A DNA stretch of 36,812 bases. Source: Bacillota bacterium. Lineage in GTDB: Bacteria; Bacillota_I; Bacilli_A; RF39; UBA660. The DNA lies in contig JAETPN010000014.1 of the NCBI GenBank assembly GCA_021771185.1, positions 1 through 36,812 of the forward strand, read 5' to 3'. Under the pieces are notes generated by a model that saw only the letters and a list, made by a program, of their open reading frames with translations, did no database searches and was not told the origin of the DNA. The position numbers and the translations under genes were made by a program. Positions 23,332 through 33,293 of this stretch are shown here, in pieces; the first letter of the stretch is position 1, and every line of letters begins with the position of its first letter.

Positions 23332-23892
23332 TTAAAAATATAATTCATCAATTACTTTTAAATAGTCTATTCTTGGATGAATTCTGTTTTGAATTTTCGT
23401 CGCTTGTTCACGGAAGTAAGAAATAGGTATTGATTTTCTTGTTGAACACTTCATAAAATCAAATAAGTCTTCCGCTTTTAGATAATAAGTTTCATCTAAT
23501 GTTGTAAAACGAACAATGAGAAAAGCAATTCCACCATGATGTATGACTGCTTTTAAATGATCTATTTGATGTGGATGAATGTTACGAATGGGAAAAGATG
23601 TTGTACTTTTACTTTCCTTTGCATCAAAATCGATATAACGTCCTTTATAAATTCCATTGTAATCTGTTGTTGATGGGGTTTTAAAATAGGCTTCTTTAAC
23701 GACAGCTTCTTTTCTAGAAGGATAATCGACTTTGGTAATCGTTAGTGGTGTTGGTTTTTTATAAATAACACCACGGTCATGTGTAAGGTAAAAGGTATTT
23801 GTTTCATTAATATCTTCCTCTAGTGTCATCCCACGGTTTCCGTATTGTACCGTTGTCTGATATTTTCTTTTTAAACCACCAGGATAAAACAT
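23332..23892 (-). CDS. recU: Holliday junction resolvase RecU
   Basis: RecU cuts four-way DNA junctions during recombination and chromosome segregation. The 186-residue product has the family landmarks: QTTVQYGNRGMTLEEDINETN near the N-terminus, DYNGIYKGRYIDFDAKES (the D...E-K nuclease core), TSFPIRNIHPHQIDHLKAV, GGIAFLIVRFTTLDETYYL, and ISYFREQATKIQNRIHPRIDYL at the end. ATG is preceded on the minus strand by TATAGGTGAT. A TATAAT lies at 23915-23910 with no good -35. The PBP ribosome site lies at the end of recU, and the gap is ten bases, so both are one operon. The pair is conserved in Bacilli. Confidence 0.95.
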   Translation of the reverse strand: MFYPGGLKRKYQTTVQYGNRGMTLEEDINETNTFYLTHDRGVIYKKPTPLTITKVDYPSRKEAVVKEAYFKTPSTTDYNGIYKGRYIDFDAKESKSTTSFPIRNIHPHQIDHLKAVIHHGGIAFLIVRFTTLDETYYLKAEDLFDFMKCSTRKSIPISYFREQATKIQNRIHPRIDYLKVIDELYF

Positions 23893-23945
23893 AACATCAC
23901 CTATATTTCATTATACTATAAAGTGTTTATTTTTTCCATCTTTTT

Positions 23946-23975
23946 TTGACAAAGCAGATAAAATAATGTTATAAT
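23946..23975 (+). promoter_or_regulatory. Promoter of engB
   Basis: TTGACA (23946-23951), 18-base spacer, TGT-TATAAT (23970-23975): near-consensus -35 with an extended -10, followed by GGGAGAG before ATG 24008. Confidence 0.8.
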
Positions 23976-24007
23976 GATACAGTTTTAAAAAACGGGAGAG
24001 TGAGCAC

Positions 24008-24595
24008 ATGAGAATTCAAAGTGTGGAGCTAACAATTAGTGCAGTAAGAGAAAGTCAGTATCCAACAGATAATAAACCAGAATTTTTATTAGTTGGACGC
24101 TCTAATGTAGGAAAAAGTAGTTTTATTAATACGATTATTAATCGTAAAAGTTTAGCGCGTACTTCATCAACCCCAGGGAAAACACAAACAATTAATTTTT
24201 ATTTGGTGAATGATGCCTTTTATTTAGTAGATGCGCCAGGGTATGGTTTTGCGAAACTTGGAAAAAAAGAAAAGAAAAAATTTGGTTTAATGATGGAAGA
24301 TTATTTAACAAATCGTAAAAATTTAAAACAAGTTTTTATGCTTATTGATTTTCGAAATAAACCAACGGCAGATGATTTACTAATGTATCAATTTTTGCAA
24401 CATTATCATATTCCAGTAACAATTGTTGCGACGAAGGTAGATAAAGTTGGTATTACGCATCATCAACGCCAACGTAATTTAATTTTAAATGAATTAGAGC
24501 TTACTTTAGGAAATGACTTTATTATGTTTTCCAATGTAGATAAAACTGGAAAAGATTTAATTCACGAAAAAATTTCACGTACGATACTTGAATAA
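24008..24595 (+). CDS. engB: Ribosome biogenesis GTPase EngB (YsxC/YihA)
   Basis: This essential GTPase is involved in assembly of the large ribosomal subunit. Motifs: G1 GRSNVGKSSF (residues about 28-37), G2 region ARTSSTPGKTQTINFY, G3 DAPGYGFAK, G4 TKVDK near 144-148, and G5-like MFSNVDKTG. The 195-residue length is standard. The start has GGGAGAG ribosome site and a strong upstream promoter in the divergent gap with recU. It heads a run of plus-strand genes including a second ribosome-assembly GTPase, der, with one small unknown gene between them. Confidence 0.96.
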   Translation: MRIQSVELTISAVRESQYPTDNKPEFLLVGRSNVGKSSFINTIINRKSLARTSSTPGKTQTINFYLVNDAFYLVDAPGYGFAKLGKKEKKKFGLMMEDYLTNRKNLKQVFMLIDFRNKPTADDLLMYQFLQHYHIPVTIVATKVDKVGITHHQRQRNLILNELELTLGNDFIMFSNVDKTGKDLIHEKISRTILE

Positions 24596-24639
24596 TATCA
24601 AAATAAAAGTTATCACATATACTAATATTGGTGATTTAC

Positions 24640-25146
24640 GTGAAAATAGAATATCTAAGTGAACAGTGTTTTATGATTTATTTAAATAAGTTCTATTTAA
24701 AAGAAGTTTCATTTCAAAATAAAATAGACTTAGAATTATATTTTAAGTCTTTCTTTTTAAAGTTAAAAAATTGCTATGGTATTACGATGGAAGGTTTTTA
24801 TACGATTGATGTGTATAAAGATAAGTATTATGGTATGATTTTAAAAATAAAAAGGGAAGATTTTGATTATTTTGATGATGAAATGATTGATATGAAGTTA
24901 CGAATTAAAGATATTCATGTACTTTATGAATTAAAAGATGAGATGTTTTTAAAACAATTAATACCTTTTGGTAGTTTTTGGAAAGACAAACATCATCTTT
25001 ATTATAAATTAGAAGAAGAAGTGTCTTATTCCCTTTTAGGAATGTTAGAGGAATATACACATTTAGTGATTGATACTGGTTCTATTTTAGAACAAGCAAA
25101 AAGAATAAGAAAAGACAAATTAATGCATGTTGTTATGTTATTGTAA
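24640..25146 (+). CDS. Small uncharacterised protein, possibly MecA-like
   Basis: I do not recognise this with confidence. The 168-residue soluble protein is chosen to start at GTG 24640, which follows TTGGTGAT at a good distance. It begins VKIEYLSEQCFMIYLN, followed by LELYFKSFFLKLKN and YYGMILKIKRED. The second half runs IHVLYELKDEMFLKQLIPFG, then HLYYKLEEEVSYSLLGMLEEYTHLVIDTGSILEQAKRI. The strand-helix-strand pattern with an aromatic YYxL strand and an EEY...A..I ending is reminiscent of MecA, the ClpC adaptor, but no key MecA residues are certain. It sits between engB and der, 19 bases ahead of the der ATG, so it is probably co-transcribed with them. Confidence 0.5.
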   Translation: MKIEYLSEQCFMIYLNKFYLKEVSFQNKIDLELYFKSFFLKLKNCYGITMEGFYTIDVYKDKYYGMILKIKREDFDYFDDEMIDMKLRIKDIHVLYELKDEMFLKQLIPFGSFWKDKHHLYYKLEEEVSYSLLGMLEEYTHLVIDTGSILEQAKRIRKDKLMHVVMLL

Positions 25147-25165
25147 AATTTATAGGAGGTGCGAC

Positions 25166-26488
25166 ATGAAAAAACCAGTAGTAGCGTTAGTAGGAAGACC
25201 AAATGTAGGAAAATCTACGTTATTTAACTGTCTTGTTGGAAAAAAACAAGCCATTATTGAAGATACTCCAGGAGTTACCCGTGATCGATTGTATGGGGCG
25301 GTTACTTATCGTAATTATTCTTTTCATTTAATTGATACTGGTGGAATTGATCTTGCGAAAGAAGGATTTAATGATGAAATTAAAATGCAAGCTGAAATCG
25401 CTATTAATGAAGCTGATGTAGTAGTTTTTGTTGTAGACGGAAAAGAAGGTATTACAGCGAATGACCGTGAAGTAAGACAAATGCTAATGAATGCAGGGAA
25501 AAAAGTGATCGTAGCTATTAATAAAACAGATAGTAAAATGGCACGTGAAAATATTTATGATTTTTATGAATTAGGATTTGATACATATCTTCCTGTTTCT
25601 GGGGAACAAAAAGAAGGTATTTATGATTTATTAGATGAAATTACGAAAGATTTTAGTGAAATGCCAGAAGAAGAATATGAAGATGGTATGATTAAATTTA
25701 GTGTGATTGGAAGACCAAATGTAGGGAAAAGTAGTTTAGTCAATGCTTTAATTGGTGAAGAACGTGTCATTGTTTCAGATGAAGCAGGAACAACTAGAGA
25801 CGCTACAGACACTATTTTTACATATCATGGAGATGAATATGTGGTTATTGATACGGCTGGAATGCGTAAACGTGGGAAAGTTTATGAAAGTGTAGAAAAA
25901 TATAGTTTGCTACGTGCGATGCGTGCGATTGATCGTAGTGATGTATGTCTTTTAGTGTTGAATGCTGAAGAAGGAATTGTTGAACAAGATAAACATATTG
26001 CTGGATATGCCCTAGAAGCTGGAAAAGCTGTTATTATTGTTGTAAATAAGTGGGATATGATTGAAGATAAAGATGCAGAGATGAAGAAATTTAAAGAAGA
26101 TATTCGTGCTCATTTTCAATTTATGCCTTGGGCACCAATGGTCTTTTTATCTGCACGAACGAAAAAACGAATTCATACATTGATGCCAGAAATTTTAAAA
26201 GTGTATGAGAATAGTCGTAAAGAAATTAAAACAAGTGTATTAAATGATGTTTTAACGGATGCTTATATGTTAAATTTACCACCTAGTTATAAAGGGAAAC
26301 GTTTAAAAATTTACTTTTCAAATCAGGTGTCTAATCAACCACCAACATTTAATATTCAAGTAAATAGTAAAGGATTAATTCATTTTTCTTATGAACGTTA
26401 TTTAGAAAATAAATTAAGAGAATCCTTTGACTTTGAAGGAACACCAATAGTCTTACAATTTAAAAACAAAGGAGAACAGGAAATGTAG
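25166..26488 (+). CDS. der: Ribosome biogenesis GTPase Der (EngA), double G domain
   Basis: Der is an essential 50S-assembly GTPase with two tandem G domains and a KH-like C-terminus. First domain: GRPNVGKSTLFN, then DTPGVTRDR, DTGG and NKTD. Second domain: GRPNVGKSSLVN, then DEAGTTRDATD, DTAGMRKRGK and NKWD. The C-terminal region (LPPSYKGKRLKIYFSNQVSNQPPTF...) is the KH-like domain. ATG 25166 with TAGGAGGTG upstream is the start; an earlier in-frame codon at 25127 would place that ribosome site inside the gene. Length is 440 residues, standard. The stop codon sits inside a terminator hairpin. Confidence 0.97.
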   Translation: MKKPVVALVGRPNVGKSTLFNCLVGKKQAIIEDTPGVTRDRLYGAVTYRNYSFHLIDTGGIDLAKEGFNDEIKMQAEIAINEADVVVFVVDGKEGITANDREVRQMLMNAGKKVIVAINKTDSKMARENIYDFYELGFDTYLPVSGEQKEGIYDLLDEITKDFSEMPEEEYEDGMIKFSVIGRPNVGKSSLVNALIGEERVIVSDEAGTTRDATDTIFTYHGDEYVVIDTAGMRKRGKVYESVEKYSLLRAMRAIDRSDVCLLVLNAEEGIVEQDKHIAGYALEAGKAVIIVVNKWDMIEDKDAEMKKFKEDIRAHFQFMPWAPMVFLSARTKKRIHTLMPEILKVYENSRKEIKTSVLNDVLTDAYMLNLPPSYKGKRLKIYFSNQVSNQPPTFNIQVNSKGLIHFSYERYLENKLRESFDFEGTPIVLQFKNKGEQEM

Positions 26489-26503
26489 TCCTGTTTTTCT
26501 TTT
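26475..26503 (+). terminator. Intrinsic terminator of the engB-der unit
   Basis: AACAGGA (26475-26481) pairs with TCCTGTT (26489-26495), followed by T-rich sequence. It overlaps the der stop. Confidence 0.75.
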
Positions 26504-26508
26504 TCTAT

Positions 26509-26537
26509 TTGTCATCTATTCTTTTTTTTAGTATAAT
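26509..26537 (+). promoter_or_regulatory. Promoter of the dusB operon
   Basis: TTGTCA (26509-26514), 17-base spacer, TATAAT (26532-26537), 16 bases ahead of ATG 26554. Confidence 0.75.
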
Positions 26538-26553
26538 GTTAAGTGGTGATTTT

Positions 26554-27526
26554 ATGTGGTGTATTGGTAACATAAAGATTAAAAATCAAGTCGTTTTAGC
26601 ACCTATGGCAGGGATTAGTAATAGTGCCTATCGTACGATTATTAAAGAAATGGGTGCAGGACTTATTTATGCTGAAATGGTAAGTGATAAGGCTATTACA
26701 TATGGTAGTAAAAAAACAGTAGATATGCTTTATATGACAGAGATGGAAAGACCTATTGTACAACAAATTTTTGGTAGTGATAAAGAGTCTTTTGTCACAG
26801 CTGCTAAATATATTTATGAAACAATGAACCCTGATATTATTGATATTAATATGGGTTGTCCAGTCCCTAAAGTTGCACTTCGTGCACAAGCGGGTAGTGC
26901 ACTTCTTAAAAACCCAGCGAAGGTACGTGAAATCGTAGAGGCTGTAGTAGATGCTGTACCTATTCCTGTAACCGTTAAAATTCGTAGTGGATGGGATGAA
27001 TTACATATCAATGCCACACGTATAGCCAAGGTATGTGAAGAAGCAGGAGCTCAAGCGATTGCTGTTCATGGAAGAACAAGAGCACAAGGATATAGTGGAC
27101 AAGTAAATTTAGATATTATCAAAGAAGTTAAGGAGCATGTTTCTATTCCCGTGATTGGAAATGGTGACATTAAAAGTTATCAAGATGCTGTCAATATGTT
27201 AGAATACACGGGTTGCGATGCCATTATGATTGGTCGTGGAGTATTAGGAAATCCTTGGTTAATTAAGGAAGTTGTTGATTATTTAGAAGATGGAACACTC
27301 CCTAAACAGATTTCAGTGGAAGAAAAGTTTGACATGTTAAAACGTCATTTTACGTTGTTATTAAAGACCAAAGGAGAAAAACTTGCACTCCTTGAAATTC
27401 GTAGCCATGCTGCCTGGTATTTGAAAGGAATTTCAGGTGCAGCTCCGTTAAAACAGCAATTGTGTAAAGTCACGTCTAAGAAAGAATTTTATGACGCTTT
27501 GGATGATTTTTTAAGGAGGGGTAAAG

Positions 27527-27534
<8 letters not shown>
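26554..27534 (+). CDS. dusB: tRNA-dihydrouridine synthase (DusB type)
   Basis: This FMN enzyme reduces uridine to dihydrouridine in tRNA. Seen: the FMN-site start VVLAPMAGISNSAYRTIIKEMGAG, VQQIFGSD, the active-site INMGCPVPKVALRAQAGSALLKNP with the catalytic Cys, VTVKIRSGWDE, AVHGRTRAQGYSG, VIGNGDI and MIGRGVLGNPWL. ATG 26554 after AAGTGGTGAT is the start; the promoter TATAAT lies just upstream, so earlier in-frame codons are untranscribed or untranslated. The 326-residue length fits. Its end overlaps the RDD gene by eight bases. Unusual: the segment after CPVPK reads VALRAQAGSAL, where relatives have VxKxxAGSAL. Confidence 0.93.
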
Positions 27535-29606
<2,072 letters not shown>

Positions 29607-29607
<1 letters not shown>

Positions 29608-30137
29608 TGAAGTTGTATGTATTAAGACATGGGGAAACGAAAGAAAATCAAACGGGTATGATGCAAGGAGAAATGGATACAGTATTGGATAAAAAGGGAA
29701 AAGAACAAGCCTTATCCTTGCAACCGGTATTAAAAGAAATGGATATTGATATCATCTTTTGTTCCCCAAAGAAAAGAACCACAGAAACAGCGATTCTAGC
29801 TTGTCCAAACGCGAAAATTCACTTTGATGATCGATTGAAAAGTAGAGATCACGGAGAATTTCAAGGGATGAGTCGACACGAAATTAATTTACATGACTAT
29901 TGGAATATTAAGAAAAATATGCAATATGAACGCGCCGAATCTGTCGGGGATTTAATGAATCGTGTGGTTGATTTCTTAAAGTTTTTAAAAGAAAATTATG
30001 ATGATAAAAAAGTATTAATTGTAACACATAGTGGAATTGTACGTATTTTATATTATTATTTTCATGGAATCCCAGAAGATGGGGATTTACTTGAATATGA
30101 ATCAACGAATGCTTCTTTAGAAGTATATGAATATTAG
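29607..30137 (+). CDS. Histidine phosphatase (phosphoglycerate mutase-like)
   Basis: This is a member of the histidine phosphatase superfamily. The catalytic LRHGE is at residues 6-10 (His8 takes the phosphate), with the second His in LIVTHSGIVRIL and a conserved acidic residue in SRDHGEFQG. The 176-residue size points to a small broad-specificity phosphatase (CobC/PhoE-like), not glycolytic mutase. The substrate cannot be read. It begins on the last base of the lysS stop codon and has no ribosome site of its own beyond the coding sequence of lysS, so it is translationally coupled. It is followed 13 bases later by ackA. Confidence 0.88.
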
Positions 30138-30150
30138 AAAGAGGAAATTT

Positions 30151-31329
30151 ATGAAAATATTATCAGTAAATGCTGGAAGTTCATCATTAAAATTTCAATT
30201 ATATGAAATGCCAGAAGAAAAAGTATTAATTTCAGGAGTATTTGAAAGAATTGGAATTAATGATAGCTTTTATACCATTAAATTAAATGGTGAAAAACAA
30301 GAGAAACATGTAGATTTACCAAATCACAAGGTTGCTTTTGAAAAACTTGTTAAAGAATTAGAAGAAAATAAAGTTGTTGAAAGTTTAGATGAAATTAAAG
30401 GTATTGGACATCGTGTTGTACAAGGTGGAACTTATTTTGATAAAACGGTGGTTGCAACAGAAGATGTAATAGAAAAGATTGATGAATTAAGCGTTTTAGC
30501 GCCTCTTCATAATCCAGCCGCTATTACAGGAATTCGTGCCGCAATGGAAGTTGTACCTAATGCTGTTCAAACGGTTGTTTTTGATACAGCCTTCCATCAA
30601 ACGATGCCAGAAGAAAATTATATTTATGCAGTACCTTACGAATGGTATACAGAACATAAAGTTCGTCGTTATGGAGCTCATGGTACAAGCCATAAATATG
30701 TATCTCGTCGTATGAATGAAATTTTAGGTCGTACAGATACGAAACTTATCACATGTCATATTGGAAACGGTGGAAGTATTAGTGCCGTTGTTAATGGTAA
30801 ATGTTTAAATACTTCGATGGGACTTACACCAAATGCTGGTCTTATTATGGGATCTCGTTGTGGTGATATGGATGCGACAATTGTTACTTATATGATGGAT
30901 AAATTAGGTGTAAGTGCACGTGAAATGGATACCATTTTAAATAAAAAGTCTGGACTTCTAGGTGTATCTGGTGTAAGTAGTGATTCTAGAGATATCGAAG
31001 ATGGTATTAAGGATGGAAACCATCGTTGTGAATTAGTCCAAAAAATGTATGTACGTCGTGTTTTAGACTTTATCGCAAAATATTATGTAGAAATGTCTGG
31101 ATGTGATGCCATCATTTTTACGGCTGGCGTAGGAGAAAACTCTATTTCAACACGTGAACAAATTATGGATGGATTAAAAGTATTAGGTGTTACCTTAGAT
31201 CCTGAAAATAATAATACTAGAGGAAAAGAAATTAAAATTTCTGGGGATGACTCAAGTATTCCAGTATATGTGATTCCAACGGATGAAGAAGTTATGATCG
31301 CAAGAGATACTTATGAACTTTCAAAATAG
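30151..31329 (+). CDS. ackA: Acetate kinase
   Basis: Converts acetyl phosphate and ADP to acetate and ATP, the energy-conserving end of acetate fermentation. Family motifs: ILSVNAGSSSLKFQLYEM at the N-terminus, HRVVQGG, FDTAFHQTMPEE, RRYGAHGTSHKYVSRR, ITCHIGNGGSISAV, NTSMGLTPNAGLIMGSRCGDMD and FTAGVGENS. ATG 30151 follows AAAGAGGAAA; an in-frame ATG at 30127 is earlier but lacks a ribosome site and overlaps the phosphatase gene. Length is 392 residues, standard. No pta (phosphotransacetylase) gene is in the window. It ends in a compact terminator with a UUCG loop. Confidence 0.97.
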   Translation: MKILSVNAGSSSLKFQLYEMPEEKVLISGVFERIGINDSFYTIKLNGEKQEKHVDLPNHKVAFEKLVKELEENKVVESLDEIKGIGHRVVQGGTYFDKTVVATEDVIEKIDELSVLAPLHNPAAITGIRAAMEVVPNAVQTVVFDTAFHQTMPEENYIYAVPYEWYTEHKVRRYGAHGTSHKYVSRRMNEILGRTDTKLITCHIGNGGSISAVVNGKCLNTSMGLTPNAGLIMGSRCGDMDATIVTYMMDKLGVSAREMDTILNKKSGLLGVSGVSSDSRDIEDGIKDGNHRCELVQKMYVRRVLDFIAKYYVEMSGCDAIIFTAGVGENSISTREQIMDGLKVLGVTLDPENNNTRGKEIKISGDDSSIPVYVIPTDEEVMIARDTYELSK

Positions 31330-31350
31330 ATACTTCGGTATCTTTTTTTC
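31328..31350 (+). terminator. Intrinsic terminator of ackA with UUCG tetraloop
   Basis: AGATAC (31328-31333), loop TTCG, GTATCT (31338-31343), then a T run. The C-UUCG-G loop is an especially stable RNA tetraloop. Confidence 0.85.
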
Positions 31351-31379
31351 TTGCATTTCAATCAAATATTTTATAAAAT
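31351..31379 (+). promoter_or_regulatory. Promoter of nrnA
   Basis: TTGCAT (31351-31356), 17-base spacer, TAAAAT (31374-31379), 22 bases ahead of ATG 31402. Confidence 0.55.
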
Positions 31380-31401
31380 AAGACTAGAGAGAAGGAATAG
31401 T

Positions 31402-32364
31402 ATGTTTCCAAATAAGTATAAAAAGATTTATCAATTAATTAAAAAATATGATCGTATTGTGATTGCACGTCATGTAGGGGCAGATCCCGATGCTTTGGGA
31501 AGTCAACTTGCTTTAAGGGATATTATTAAGGCGACATTTCCAAACAAAGAAGTGTATGCAGTAGGTTATCCTGCAAGTCGATTTTCTTTTTTGGGACGTT
31601 TAGATAAAATGCAGGAAGAATATTATGAAAATTCTTTACTTATTGTTGTCGATCTTCCGGATCAAAAACGAATTGATGGGGTAGATCCTACGAAATTTAG
31701 TTATCGTATCAAAATAGATCACCATCCATATATTGAAACTTTTTGTGATTATGAATGGATTGATGATCAAGCTAGTAGTACTTCGCAAATGATTATGGAG
31801 CTTGTCTTTCATACAAAATTAAAAATGACAAATACTGCAGCAGAATGTCTATATTTAGGTCTCGTATCTGATACCAATCGTTTCTTATTTGCTTATACGA
31901 CACCTAAGACCTTTGATTTAGTTTCTAGACTGATTAAAGAAACGGGGATCGATTTTACTTCTTTATATGAAAATTTATATTTAAGACCATTAAAAGAAAT
32001 TAAATTTCAAGGATATATTAGTAATCATTTGACTGTTACAGAACATGGATTTGCTTATATAAAAATCACCGAAGATATTTTAAAAGAATATGATGTAGAC
32101 CCAGCGACAGCCGGAAATATGGTCAATAATTTTAATTATATTAATGAAGTTATTGCTTGGGGTGTATTTACTTATGATAAAAATAGGTCTTTAATTCGAG
32201 GTTCCTTACGTTCTCGTGGTCCTATTATTAATGAAGTTGCAACACACTTTAATGGTGGAGGACATATTTATGCGAGTGGGGTTCGTTTAAAAGATTTTGA
32301 CGAGGTTGATCAACTGGTCGAAGAAGTAAATGAAGTGTGTAAAAACTATAAAGAACAATTATAG
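31402..32364 (+). CDS. nrnA: DHH/DHHA1 phosphoesterase, NrnA-type nanoRNase/pAp phosphatase
   Basis: Degrades very short RNAs and dephosphorylates pAp. DHH motifs appear in order: IVIARHVGADPDALGSQLAL, IVVDLPDQKRIDG, KIDHHPYIETFCDYEWID (DHH core) and AAECLYLGLVSDTNRFLFAYT. The DHHA1 end is VIAWGVFTYDKNRSLIRGSLRSRGPIINEVATHFNGGGHIYASG, with the GGGH motif. ATG 31402 after GAGAGAAGGA is the start; the in-frame TTG at 31351 is part of the promoter -35. The 320-residue length is standard for NrnA; absence of CBS and cyclic-di-AMP (GdpP) domains separates it from those relatives. Confidence 0.92.
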   Translation: MFPNKYKKIYQLIKKYDRIVIARHVGADPDALGSQLALRDIIKATFPNKEVYAVGYPASRFSFLGRLDKMQEEYYENSLLIVVDLPDQKRIDGVDPTKFSYRIKIDHHPYIETFCDYEWIDDQASSTSQMIMELVFHTKLKMTNTAAECLYLGLVSDTNRFLFAYTTPKTFDLVSRLIKETGIDFTSLYENLYLRPLKEIKFQGYISNHLTVTEHGFAYIKITEDILKEYDVDPATAGNMVNNFNYINEVIAWGVFTYDKNRSLIRGSLRSRGPIINEVATHFNGGGHIYASGVRLKDFDEVDQLVEEVNEVCKNYKEQL

Positions 32365-32374
32365 TTTTTTTTTT
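32341..32374 (+). terminator. Intrinsic terminator of nrnA
   Basis: AAAAACTATA (32341-32350) pairs with TATAGTTTTT (32360-32369) and a run of T. The arms include the end of the gene. Confidence 0.85.
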
Positions 32375-32442
32375 ACACTTTTGTCGATTTTTATATTAAA
32401 TATGTAAAATGTTACATATTCTATCGTCAAGATAAGTGTAAA
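32372..32442. repeat. Nested imperfect inverted repeat, possible structured RNA or operator
   Basis: Three nested arm pairs fold on one axis. TTTACACTT (32372-32380) pairs with AAGTGTAAA (32434-32442). TTGTCGAT (32381-32388) pairs with ATCGTCAA (32423-32430) with one mismatch. AATATGTAA (32399-32407) pairs with TTACATATT (32412-32420) around AATG. A three-base bulge (GAT, 32431-32433) separates the outer two on the right. TTTACACTTTT recurs directly at 32473-32483. No open frame of use is present on either strand. Confidence 0.6.
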
Positions 32443-32520
32443 TATGAAGAGGAATAATTCGGATTTTATGGGTTTACACTTTTTATAGTAAAACGATGTT
32501 TAAGTAATTTTATGATATAG

Positions 32521-32562
32521 AAAAAAGACAAAGAAATTTTTATAACACTTTGTCCTTTTTTT
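32521..32562. terminator. Bidirectional terminator at the end of the minus-strand XRE gene
   Basis: GACAAAG (32527-32533) pairs with CTTTGTC (32548-32554), with A run on the left and T run on the right. The stop of the minus-strand regulator lies in the loop. Confidence 0.75.
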
Positions 32563-32812
32563 GCATCAATCTTATTTGTTTTAGATCTTCTTCCATTAAA
32601 GCTTTTCTTTCATCCTCATAAAAAACCTCGTCGGGTTTTAAGTCTAAGACTTTGGCAATTTGAATTGCCATATCATAGGATAATCGTTTTCTTTTAGTTT
32701 CTAATTGACAATAGTAGGCGGCACTGATGTTTAGGCGTTCTGCCATCGTTGTCATAGAAAGATGTTTTTCTTTTCGTAATTTTGTTAAATGTTGGTATCG
32801 TTTTTCTTTCAT
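32540..32812 (-). CDS. XRE-family helix-turn-helix regulator
   Basis: A 90-residue DNA-binding protein made of one Cro/C1-type helix-turn-helix domain: LTKLRKEKHLSMTTMAERLNISAAYYCQLETKRKRLSYDMAIQIAKVLDLKPDEVF covers residues about 9-64. The recognition helix is near ISAAYYCQLE, and a short charged tail (DERKALMEEDLKQIRLMQKKDK) follows. No sensor domain. ATG has GGGAAGAAA as ribosome site. It is divergent from a second XRE gene across an 80-base gap, where likely -10 elements of the two promoters overlap near 32870, so each may control the other. Target unknown; the nested inverted repeat beyond its 3' end is a candidate site. Confidence 0.88.
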   Translation of the reverse strand: MKEKRYQHLTKLRKEKHLSMTTMAERLNISAAYYCQLETKRKRLSYDMAIQIAKVLDLKPDEVFYEDERKALMEEDLKQIRLMQKKDKVL

Positions 32813-32890
32813 TTTCTTCCCTTTCTCCGTGTCTCACACACTAGTGATTAATATTAAAAAAATGTATCATTATAGTAGCAGGTGGTTGAA
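32813..32890. promoter_or_regulatory. Divergent promoter region of the two XRE genes
   Basis: On the minus strand TATAAT reads across the same bases near 32868-32876 that give TATAGT on the plus strand, so both -10 elements overlap. -35 elements are not clear. CACTAGTG (about 32840-32847) is a perfect 8-base palindrome in the minus-strand leader and could be an operator. Confidence 0.45.
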
Positions 32891-33166
32891 ATGAATCTGA
32901 AGGATACATTTGGTAAAAATCTTAAATACTATCGCTATCAAAAAGGTTATTCGCAAGAGAAATTTGCTGAAAAAACAAAATCAGATAGTCGTTATATTAG
33001 TGATTTAGAAAATGGTAAATATAGTGCTTCTTTTGAAAAGATTGAAATGTTTGCCAAAGTATTAGAAATACCTGCGCATAAACTATTTGAAGAAAATATC
33101 AACCATCATTCATTACCACCTAGGTTTGATAGTTATCGTGTAACGAAAACTAAGTATCATTTATAA
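32891..33166 (+). CDS. XRE-family helix-turn-helix regulator
   Basis: A 91-residue protein with a single Cro/C1-type domain in residues about 5-62: FGKNLKYYRYQKGYSQEKFAEKTKSDSRYISDLENGKYSASFEKIEMFAKVLEIPAHKLFE. ISDLENGKY is the recognition helix region. The tail (HHSLPPRFDSYRVTKTKYHL) is short and basic. ATG 32891 follows GGTGGTTGAA; the in-frame GTG at 32882 would leave no ribosome site. It is monocistronic and divergent from the other XRE gene. Such compact regulators often come from mobile elements, but no integrase or phage gene is visible. Confidence 0.88.
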   Translation: MNLKDTFGKNLKYYRYQKGYSQEKFAEKTKSDSRYISDLENGKYSASFEKIEMFAKVLEIPAHKLFEENINHHSLPPRFDSYRVTKTKYHL

Positions 33167-33225
33167 TAATATCATCGCCACTTAAATTATGGCATGGATC
33201 CTAAAATTTGTCAAATAAATACGGG

Positions 33226-33253
33226 AAAGAAAGGTGAAAATCTTTCTTTTTTT
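33226..33253 (+). terminator. Intrinsic terminator of the plus-strand XRE gene
   Basis: AAAGAAAG (33226-33233) pairs with CTTTCTTT (33242-33249), then T run. Confidence 0.75.
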
Positions 33254-33262
33254 ATGGTTCTA

Positions 33263-33271
33263 TGTTATGAT
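33263..33271 (+). promoter_or_regulatory. Extended -10 of the repeat-protein gene
   Basis: TGT-TATGAT (33266-33271), 22 bases before ATG 33294; no clear -35. The ribosome site is TGAGGTGAAAG. Confidence 0.45.
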
Positions 33272-33293
33272 ATTAATGACTTGAGGTGAAAGT

